DNA of 64,000 nt from Lysobacter enzymogenes. GTDB lineage: Bacteria; Pseudomonadota; Gammaproteobacteria; Xanthomonadales; Xanthomonadaceae. The DNA lies in the NCBI RefSeq assembly GCF_900106525.1, contig NZ_FNOG01000009.1:233742-297741 (forward strand), in the 5' to 3' direction. The notes under the pieces are model-generated. The model was given only the letters and a program-made list of their open reading frames with translations, was not told the DNA's origin and made no database searches. The position numbers and the translations under genes are program-made. Each line of letters starts with the position of its first letter. Position 1 is the stretch's first letter. Shown piece after piece: positions 27,212 through 33,666 of this stretch.

Positions 27212-27790
27212 TCAGTCGGCCGGAGTGAGGTGGCTCAGCGCTGCCTCGCGCAGCGCGTTGGAGAGTCGTGCGTCATCGACCGCGCGAGCCAGCACGAGTG
27301 CGCCGACCATCGTCGATACCGCGACGAGGGCGTGCTCATGCGCGCCGGCCTGCCCCCAATCGGGCGAATGGCGGGCGACGAGATCGATCATTTCCTTGAT
27401 CCGCCGCGTGGCGGCACGCCGTACATCGGGCGCCTGACGCGGCATCTCGGAGCCGAGCGCGGCAGTCGCGCACCCGGTTTCGACGTTTTTTACGTGGGCT
27501 TCGGACAGATAAGCCTGCGCCATCGCCTGCAGCGCCTGTTGTGGCGGTACCGAAGTGGCGACGCGTTCCATCAGCACCACGGCGTCCCTGCCCGCGCGAT
27601 CGGCGGCCTCGGCGAGCATAGCCTCGCGGGAGTCGAAATGGGCGTAGAACCCGCCATGCGTGAGACCGGCGGCTTTCATGATTTCCGCGACACCGGTGCC
27701 GTTGTAACCGCTGCGTCGAATGGCGCGCGCGGCGGCATCGACGATGCGATCACGGGTGGCTTCTTTGGAGCGGGCGGGCGTTCTAGCCAT
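27212..27790 (-). CDS. TetR-family repressor
   Basis: The 192-residue protein starts at the ATG at 27790. An N-terminal HTH (ATRDRIVDAAARAIRRSGYN...VAEIMKAAGLTHGGFYAHF) is followed by a helical ligand domain with the motif VETGCATAALGSE found in one TetR subgroup (TetR_C with Cys). It lies directly upstream of the SDR-MDR genes on the same strand. Its own start codon overlaps a copy of the operator, whose minus strand also supplies a TATGAT -10 box with a TTGCGG -35 17 bases away. So autorepression and control of the reductase pair are strongly suggested. Confidence 0.92.
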   Translation of the reverse strand: MARTPARSKEATRDRIVDAAARAIRRSGYNGTGVAEIMKAAGLTHGGFYAHFDSREAMLAEAADRAGRDAVVLMERVATSVPPQQALQAMAQAYLSEAHVKNVETGCATAALGSEMPRQAPDVRRAATRRIKEMIDLVARHSPDWGQAGAHEHALVAVSTMVGALVLARAVDDARLSNALREAALSHLTPAD

Positions 27791-27805
27791 ATGACGATCA
27801 TCATA
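27790..27805. promoter_or_regulatory. TetR-type operator overlapping the tetR promoter and start
   Basis: Second exact copy of TATGACGATCATCATA. On the minus strand it includes the likely -10 (TATGAT, 27800-27805) and abuts the ATG, so bound repressor would block both transcription and ribosome access. Confidence 0.8.
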
Positions 27806-28412
27806 TACAATCCTACTATCCACCGCAACACCGTTTTCGATTCATGCCTGGAACAGTAGCTGCACACCAATGACGACCTCCAGCCGATGCCCTCGCGTCG
27901 GCGGCCGCCACCGACCCGGCTGCAGAGGGGCCAATCCTCAAGCGTGCGATCCAACTAAAGCCGGAACTAGCTGCCGGACGTCTAAGCTCGGCAAAGTCTG
28001 GCTGCCCGGCAGCAAATGGAAAGCAAGCCGAAACCGCTTCGCGTTTTGGCTTGATTGGCCGCCGCAGGGTGAATCGCCCAGTTTTTCTAGACAGTCGTCA
28101 GCCGTTTAGTGCATGCCGCTTTTCAAACTTTATCGGGGACGTATACGTAAAGCATGGCGGGCTTTCCTGGCTCAACGGCCATGGGTGAATAACTGAGGCC
28201 GAGAACCGCCGTCCCAAAGCGAGAAAGACGCCGACCTCAACGTATCGGCACTGGTTCAATCACTGGCTGCGTCTACACTGGAGCGTGCCGGCGCCCAATG
28301 CTCACGCATGCGAGCCAAGCGAAGGCGCGGCAGATTTGAGCCTTCGCAAGGTCGCATCTTGTCGACGGAGGTGGCTCTTTGTGAACCTACTAGTTCGAAT
28401 CCGGGCGCCGTG
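27806..28412. other. Gene-free stretch before the distal repeat
   Basis: No supported gene. Composition is more A+T-rich and mixed than in the core. Short frames (for example 27870-28109 plus) lack family features or ribosome sites. Near 28390-28421 a degenerate tRNA 3' end appears (AGTTCGAATCC...GGCGCGCCA). Confidence 0.45.
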
Positions 28413-28684
28413 GGCGCGCCAATTCTCAGCGGGAAACTTTCTCCGCTGTCCGTACACCCCTTTGCGAGCCCCGTTACTGGCGGGCGTTTGCGAGGGGCGT
28501 TTGGTTTTCGGGGTTTCGGCGCCGCGTCGAATTTGACCGTTTTCCTCTCTCTCCCCCTTTTCTCCGGTCGGTTGGTTCTGAAACCAAACGCTCGAGTGCG
28601 CAAAGCGCCAAAAACAAGGCGGATCTGAGAAGGGGGGTTCGCGGTTGGATTGGGGTTCTGGTCACCCAGAGCGATTACAACGGA
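28413..28684 (+). repeat. Copy 2 of the tRNA-downstream repeat, possible attachment-site scar
   Basis: This block matches 13645-13921 from GGCGCGCCA through GTCACCC(A/G)GAGCGATT. It is preceded by AGTTCGAATCCGGGCG, which looks like a tRNA T-arm. The geometry (intact tRNA and flank on the left, partial tRNA end and flank on the right, 14.8 kb apart) fits the ends of an integrated or duplicated segment. No integrase is visible between them. Confidence 0.7.
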
Positions 28685-28876
28685 ACGCGCCGTCGTCGCC
28701 AGCGGGCGGAATCAACCCGCAGTCCATCACCAGCCGTATCAGCGTGATGTCAGCGTTGTCCAGTAGGTGGTAATTGCACAACACCACATCAGCCAGCGGC
28801 ACGCGATGGCGGCCAGCACGTCCCCGCCATTCGTGGCTTCATCCACGATGCGCATGTCGCACTGCGTTTCCAACAC
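28672..28876 (-). pseudogene. Decayed copy of the NarL-type response regulator
   Basis: 28672-28738 matches the 3' end of the intact regulator (GGCGGAATCAACCCGCAGTC block). 28739-28876 encodes VLETQCDMRIVDEATNGGDV, clearly the counterpart of VLETQKDLRVVGEADNGMSA in the intact protein's receiver domain. The middle of the gene is missing and the frame is broken. Confidence 0.75.
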
Positions 28877-29119
28877 CGCAAAAAGACGGCATGAATGCAG
28901 AGGGCTTGGGAGTGCTCTGCCAGCGCATCGGTTCAAACTTGCGCCGGTCATGCCATTCATTTTAATGGCGATGCAAGGCGAAGACGGGAACCACGATGTT
29001 GTCGTCGCGCGGTACGGTGATTGAACCGACTCGATGCTCTTTGAGCATATGTCCTACACACTGAGATGCCGCCGGCCACAGGCGCAGAATTTCCAACGCA
29101 ACTTGCTTGTTTTTAGAAA

Positions 29120-29148
29120 GCCCGCAGGGACGAAATGCCCCCGCGGGC
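29120..29148 (-). terminator. Terminator of the Cys-rich peptide gene
   Basis: On the minus strand GCCCGC...GCGGGC forms a stem with a GC-rich inner part, followed by TTTCTAAAAA. It lies 30 bp past the stop of the gene at 29178. Confidence 0.6.
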
Positions 29149-29177
29149 CTCAGCTTATTCGGGCTTGCGCCCCGCGG

Positions 29178-29390
29178 TTAAGGAGGAATGCCGCAACGCC
29201 GCTTGCAAGCCTTGTACTCAGCAACGCACGTAGCGCTGGATCCACATGCGAAGTAAGTCACTTCGCAACGGTTTTGGCAAACTTCCCAGGGATTAAGGGG
29301 ACCATCGGCGAACGCACTCAACGAGAGCGCTGCACCGCAACAGAACGCCGCGAGCACGACTAAACGGGGTACCTTTCGCGTGACTTTCAT
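29178..29390 (-). CDS. Exported Cys-rich peptide (70 aa)
   Basis: The ATG at 29390 has GGGAG five bases upstream. A signal peptide (VLAAFCCGAALSLSAFA) leaves a mature peptide of about 43 residues with six cysteines in the pattern CxxxC...C...C...C...C (EVCQNRCEVTYFACG, ATC, KACKRRCG). Three disulfides are likely in the periplasm or outside. A similar Cys layout is seen in the peptide at 46378. Function is unknown; toxin-like, inhibitor or signalling roles cannot be told apart. Confidence 0.7.
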   Translation of the reverse strand: MKVTRKVPRLVVLAAFCCGAALSLSAFADGPLNPWEVCQNRCEVTYFACGSSATCVAEYKACKRRCGIPP

Positions 29391-29593
29391 GTCGACTCCC
29401 ATCCTTGCCCGGCATTGGGCGTCGATACAAGTACCAATAAATCGTTGTGCGCGCCACAATTTCTGTAGTTCCGGCCTCGACTGAATAAGTCATTCCCCGG
29501 GCAGTCCAATTTATGACTGCGAGATATCAACGCAACGCTGGACGATTCGAACCCCACTTCACCGATAGACTGCGCTTGCTTGTTGTTGTCCAT
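29387..29593 (-). CDS. Possible small protein coupled to the Cys-rich peptide (68 aa)
   Basis: ATG at 29593 has GGGGGA at proper spacing and the frame ends in TGA that overlaps the next gene's ATG (ATGA). Those two signs of coupling are the main evidence; the sequence (MDNNKQAQSIGEVGFESSSV) has no known domain and no signal peptide. It may be a leader peptide rather than a functional protein. Confidence 0.35.
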   Translation of the reverse strand: MDNNKQAQSIGEVGFESSSVALISRSHKLDCPGNDLFSRGRNYRNCGAHNDLLVLVSTPNAGQGWEST

Positions 29594-30178
29594 CGGATTC
29601 CCCCACCTACACACAGCAGCCTCGACCCTATCGCCGAGGCTGCTATCACGGGACGCTTCACGGATTAGTTATCCGGAGCGATTCGAGCAGAGCGCGCCGC
29701 CGTCGCCAGCCGGCGGAATCGGCCCGCAGTCCATCGCCAGCCGCGCCAGCGCGATGTCAGTCTGTACGCCCAGCTTGAACATCACCTTCGCCCGCACGGT
29801 GCGGATGGTCGACTCCGTCAGGTCCAACTCAAGCACGATGTCAGCGTTGCGTTTGCCTTGCCGTTACCTAACGACGGCCACGTAGGCCGCCACGATCAGC
29901 GAACTCGCCGACTGCCTGCTGAGCCGCCCAGGGGGCGCGACTATCCCGCAGATCATGGCGGCGGCGAACTGACAGCCGCACTCGGTGCGCGGGTTCTTCG
30001 CCGGCATAGTCCGCAAGAAGGGCTAGCGGCTGACCTCTACTAAGGAAAGGAAGAGCGGGTGTACCGCATCCAGAGGGAGGCCGCGCGGCCCGGCGACAAG
30101 AGCAACGCCGCCGAGCAAGCAGACAGCGGGCCGGGCATCGCCCGGCTCGCCGCTTGCATCACGTTGGCCGCACCTGGC
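29594..30178. other. Mosaic intergenic region
   Basis: Besides the regulator remnant it contains a perfect 10-bp hairpin at 29615-29644 (AGCAGCCTCG stem), a 60-bp piece related to the 3' end of the gene at 22859 (29867-29930), and a 7-bp hairpin at 30130-30146 past the next minus-strand gene. No intact gene is supported. Confidence 0.55.
29668..29862 (-). pseudogene. Second decayed copy of the response regulator (C-terminal part)
   Basis: The minus strand matches the DNA-binding end of the intact regulator from its stop (TTATCCGGAGCGATTCGA) through about 65 codons (DIALARLAMDCG.., VRAKVMFKLGVQTD, NADIVLELDL). The receiver domain is absent: at 29863 the sequence switches to a piece related to 22863-22943. 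Confidence 0.8.
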
Positions 30179-30460
30179 TCAGTCGTCGGAAAAACAACCC
30201 TGAGCCAGCTTCACGTACCAGTAGCCAGTCGTCGGCTGGAACTCTTCGACCAGTATGGTTTCCTCCTGAGTCGACTCGCCCCAGCCCAAATAGCAGGCTT
30301 GGTACGCGTAGTACGAGGCGGCTTCGTACGCTTGGTCGCGGTCGTGGCCGTAGCCCTCGCCGATGGCTTGGTAGTGGTGTCGAGCCGCAAGGGCGGCGCC
30401 GCTGAACACAATCGACATCAGGAAGGCAGCGCCGACGGCGCGATACTTGTTCGTCTTCAT
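30179..30460 (-). CDS. Small exported protein (93 aa)
   Basis: ATG at 30460 with AGGAG at good spacing. A signal peptide (VGAAFLMSIVFSGAALA) leaves a mature part of about 67 residues, rich in Tyr (AYEAASYYAYQACYLGWG) with two cysteines that may pair. It resembles small exported proteins with several aromatic residues found across this group; I do not recognise a named family. It is alone on its strand. Confidence 0.7.
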   Translation of the reverse strand: MKTNKYRAVGAAFLMSIVFSGAALAARHHYQAIGEGYGHDRDQAYEAASYYAYQACYLGWGESTQEETILVEEFQPTTGYWYVKLAQGCFSDD

Positions 30461-31001
30461 ACGTGCTCCTTGCGAGTGAAGTCTGAAGGCTGCGGAATGA
30501 TCGTGACGACTGTGATAGTCCAGACGCCGTGGATAGTCCAAACCGGGACTCGGACCGCTCTGTGCTGCCTGTCGCGCGAATGCGGGCGTGGCGGCTGCCC
30601 CGCTCCACTTGCTTCATCAGAGAAATAGAGCGCTCATGGGGTCCCGGCCCGGGAACCCTAGCATGCGCACCGACCTCTTGATGCCGGGTACTGGTGCAAA
30701 GCCTGCAAATTTGCAGAATTGCCCGATATCCGATCGGTGTTGCGTGATGCACGCGCAAGAAAACGCAACGTGCGCAACAACGCGGAGATGGCTGGAGTTG
30801 TATCGGCGGGTCGTCGTCATGCGCCGACGCGGGTTGCGGAGGGCCCCGCTCAGGCATGGCGCAACGGACACATATGCCCGTGGCAAATTCGTCGCGATAT
30901 CTTCCTGAGACTTTAGCGACATAACCAAGCAGGCGTCATGCGCCAGTCAGCGAGCAGTGCTCTGTCGGCCGGTTCGCTTTCGCGAGCTCGTCGCGGTTCG
31001 C
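30461..31001. other. Gene-free stretch with a second TGCAAATTTGCA palindrome
   Basis: No supported gene. CTGCAAATTTGCAG at 30703-30716 is a perfect 14-bp palindrome whose core is shared with the 22-bp palindrome at 22694-22715. Confidence 0.45.
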
Positions 31002-31766
31002 CTATCTCCACATGACCGACGTGGCGTGCTCTTCCGTTGAGATAGCGCAGCGGCGGTCGCGATCGTCGATATCGTCGTGGTCGCCGGGCGTTGTCGTGGT
31101 GGACGTGGAAGAAGGCGACGTTACGCGCCGCAGCCGGTGCAAGCGCACCGCGGCCGGCTCGGTGGGGGCGCGCCCGTGCAGCGGCGCCAGGCCGGCGCCA
31201 ACCAGCGTGGCGGTCCAGTCGCGTGTTGCGTCGTCGCGCTCGGCCAGCAGCAGTTCGCCGTCGGCGGCGAGCCAGGCGATCGCCGCACGCACGCGCAACG
31301 GATTGGCGGCTTCGCCGCTGGCGGAATCGGCGAGGATCAGGTCGAAGCCGCGCTCGCGCGCAGCCGCGGCGAGCGCGTCGGGATCGAGCGCGATGCTGCG
31401 CAAACGGAGTCGGTCGGCGAAACGGCTGGCGACGAAGGCGGCGCGCGCGGGCGATGGATCGGCGTAGAAGTACTCCACGTGCGCACCGGCCGCATGCAGC
31501 GCCGGCAGCGCGCGTTCGATCCCTTCGCCGTAGCCCGCGCCCAGTTCGAGCAGGCGCACGACGCGGCCGGGGCGGTCGTTCAATGCCTGCTCGAGGGCCG
31601 CGCACAGTAGCCGGCGATGATCGGCGGCACGACGTGTGTTCGCGCCCAGCACGGCGAACGCGGCCGCGGTGTCGGGATCGATGTATGAACCGTCGGCGGC
31701 GGCATCCGGTTCCGCGCTCCGTGCCATCGCCACGCGCTGCCGCCCGCTCAAGCGGGCCGCCACCAC
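31002..31766 (-). CDS. SAM-dependent methyltransferase-like protein, possibly a PKS fragment
   Basis: The frame (254 aa from 31766, or about 241 from an ATG at 31727) holds a class I methyltransferase fold: LLELGAGYGEG (SAM motif I), EYFYADPSPA (motif II acid), FDLILADSA and the strand GELLLAERDD. The pattern is closest to C-methyltransferase domains of polyketide synthases. After about residue 205 the sequence turns into Ser/Thr/Asp-rich filler, so the C-terminus looks damaged. It overlaps the end of the frame upstream by 19 bp. No intact PKS is nearby, so this may be a relic. Confidence 0.45.
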   Translation of the reverse strand: MVAARLSGRQRVAMARSAEPDAAADGSYIDPDTAAAFAVLGANTRRAADHRRLLCAALEQALNDRPGRVVRLLELGAGYGEGIERALPALHAAGAHVEYFYADPSPARAAFVASRFADRLRLRSIALDPDALAAAARERGFDLILADSASGEAANPLRVRAAIAWLAADGELLLAERDDATRDWTATLVGAGLAPLHGRAPTEPAAVRLHRLRRVTSPSSTSTTTTPGDHDDIDDRDRRCAISTEEHATSVMWR

Positions 31767-32770
31767 GCGCGGCCACCCGCGGGCCGGCGCGGCGGAGTAA
31801 CCCGCCCCGGCCTCGGCGGCGCGATCGGCAGATTGTCCTGCTCGCTCAGCGACCGCGCCCGATGGGCGTCGTTCCCATGTGGCAAACGCTCAATCGCGAA
31901 AAGGACCAACAGTGCCGTCCCTGGCACCGGGCCCCCCAGTTCGTTGCGGCCGCGGGCCGCCGCCAGCAAAGTCCGCAAACCGACTTTGATCGAGCCGGCC
32001 GACGAGCCGCGCGCATTCGCGGTCGATGCCAGTTCGATGCCGTGCGCGCTGCGGCTGACGCCCAAGCTGCGTGAGCGCGCGCCGTAGCCGTAACCGCGTT
32101 CGGCGAAACGGGCGCGGACGACTCGATCCGCGCGCGCTGGCGCCGCGGCCAAGTCGGCGCATCCGTGCGCCACCACCGCCGAGCGGTGGGCCAGTCCCGG
32201 CCGCCGTGCGGCGACGCCGCACAAGTCGCGTATCCCGGCCGCGGACGCGGCCGGCGATCGCAAACACTGCTGCCGTGCGCCGGCTTGGCGCGCCAACGCG
32301 TCCGGCGAAGGGCCGGACAGGCAGAACCCTTCGGCAGCGCCGTCGGCCACGTCGCGCCCGCGCGCCGGTGGCGCTTCCTTGATCGACACAGACGTATCGG
32401 CGTAGCGCAGTCCGTAACGACTGCGGAACGCCTGACTGCCGAGCGCATCGGCGCACGCGGCCAACGCAGGCGCAGGCGCGCGCGTCGTTTCCGCGGCGGC
32501 CGCCATCACCGGCGCAGACCGCGTTGTAACCAGAGGCGGCGCGGCGGTGCCCAGGCGCGCTTCCGTACGCACCTGCGGCACCGGTCGCGCCGCGCGAACC
32601 TGTTCGATCGATAGCGCCGCCGCCCGCGGCAAGGCGTCGCTCGCCTGCCGCGTCGGTGCAGTTCCTTTGCGTTGCGCCCCCCGCCCGGGGAACGCCACGG
32701 CGCGTTCGTCCTGTGAAACCTGCATGCGGGCTGTCCGGCGTCGTACCTGCGAAGCGGTGGCGGTGCCCAC
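31748..32770 (-). pseudogene. Degenerate frame with a PfaD-like start
   Basis: The 340-codon frame is Ala/Arg-rich and mostly featureless. Within it, CADALGSQAFRSRYGLRYA closely matches the N-terminal signature of PfaD-type enoyl reductases of PUFA and trans-AT polyketide synthases, but the expected YVAGAMYKGIAS continuation is missing. Later fragments could be frameshifted pieces of the same gene. I read it as a decayed PKS-associated reductase; it could also be a random GC-rich frame with one chance match. Confidence 0.3.
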
Positions 32771-33099
32771 GGTGGCGAGGAGCCGGACGAGCGCGGGGCC
32801 GCAGCCACGCGCTGGTTTCGCCGAGGGTGTTTACCGACAGTTCGCAAGACGGCGCACAAACCCGTCAGGCCGTCGTCGCCTTCTTCGCCGATGGTGTCGT
32901 CGTAGCCCGGGCGCTGGCGGCGGCGCGGAAAGCCCGGGCCGCGATTAACGGGCCAAGCGTGAATCGCATGAACTGGCGCACTATCTAAATGCGAGCGCCG
33001 ACACCTTTTTTACCTGCAAATGTCTTAAATACGCGAACTGGTAGGCACCATAAACGCGTTGTATTCTGCTTTTTTAGCAATTCTTCTTCCAAGGACACC
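32771..33099. other. Upstream region of the ECF sigma/kinase operon
   Basis: No supported gene. The last 100 bases (33000-33090) are strikingly A+T-rich for this genome (TTTTTTACC, CTTAAATAC, TTTTTTAGC) and probably hold the promoter of the sigma factor gene; I cannot assign a specific -35/-10. Confidence 0.45.
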
Positions 33100-33666
33100 A
33101 TGGAGCCGACCCAGCTTGAGGACACGGGTGATGTGACTCGCCTGCTCGCCGCCTGGCGCGCCGGCGACAGCGCTGCTCCTGATGCATTGTTGAACCTGGT
33201 GTACCGGCAATTGCGCAACATCGCCGCGGGACGACTGTCGCGTTTGAGCGTGCCGGTGCTCGACCCGACCGAACTGGTCAACGAGGCGATGCTGCGCCTG
33301 CTCGGCAACGGCAGCCTCGACGCGCAGAACCGCCAACACTTCTTCAGCATCGCCGCCACCGCGATCCGTTATGTGCTGGTCGACACCATTCGCCGCCAGC
33401 ACGCCGACAAGCGCGGCAACGGCGCGGTCGACGTGACCTTGTCGGGCGCCGAAACCCTCTCGGCCGCCGGCGACCGCTGGCTCGACGTCGAAGAAGCGCT
33501 GCGCGCGCTGGAGCAGCAAGATCCGCGCAAATGCCGGATCGTCGAACTCACCTTCCTGGTCGGCCTGAACCAGCAGGAGACCGCCGATACCCTGGGCGTT
33601 TCGCTGACCACAGTCGAACGCGACCTGCGTTTCGCCAAAGCCTGGCTGCGCGAACATCTCTCATGA
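33100..33666 (+). CDS. ECF-type RNA polymerase sigma factor
   Basis: The 188-residue protein starts at ATG 33100 (AAGGA upstream). Region 2 is seen in LLNLVYRQLRNIAAGRL and DPTELVNEAMLRLL, and region 4 in CRIVELTFLVGLNQQETADTLGVSLTTVERDLRFAKAWL. This is the ECF-sigma-70 (PF07638-like) subgroup often paired with Ser/Thr kinases. Its stop overlaps the kinase start (ATGA), so the two are made together. No anti-sigma factor is present; control by kinase phosphorylation is known for comparable pairs in Xanthomonas and inferred here. Confidence 0.93.
   Translation: MEPTQLEDTGDVTRLLAAWRAGDSAAPDALLNLVYRQLRNIAAGRLSRLSVPVLDPTELVNEAMLRLLGNGSLDAQNRQHFFSIAATAIRYVLVDTIRRQHADKRGNGAVDVTLSGAETLSAAGDRWLDVEEALRALEQQDPRKCRIVELTFLVGLNQQETADTLGVSLTTVERDLRFAKAWLREHLS

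Noticed and set aside
27179-27859. 226-codon plus-strand frame opposite tetR
   Set aside because: Antisense shadow of a well-supported TetR gene.
28256-28603. Minus-strand frame of 115 codons in the second tRNA-flank repeat
   Set aside because: An equivalent frame occurs in the first copy at 13588-14127 but neither is conserved in sequence over its length nor has a ribosome site; it is a by-product of the repeat.
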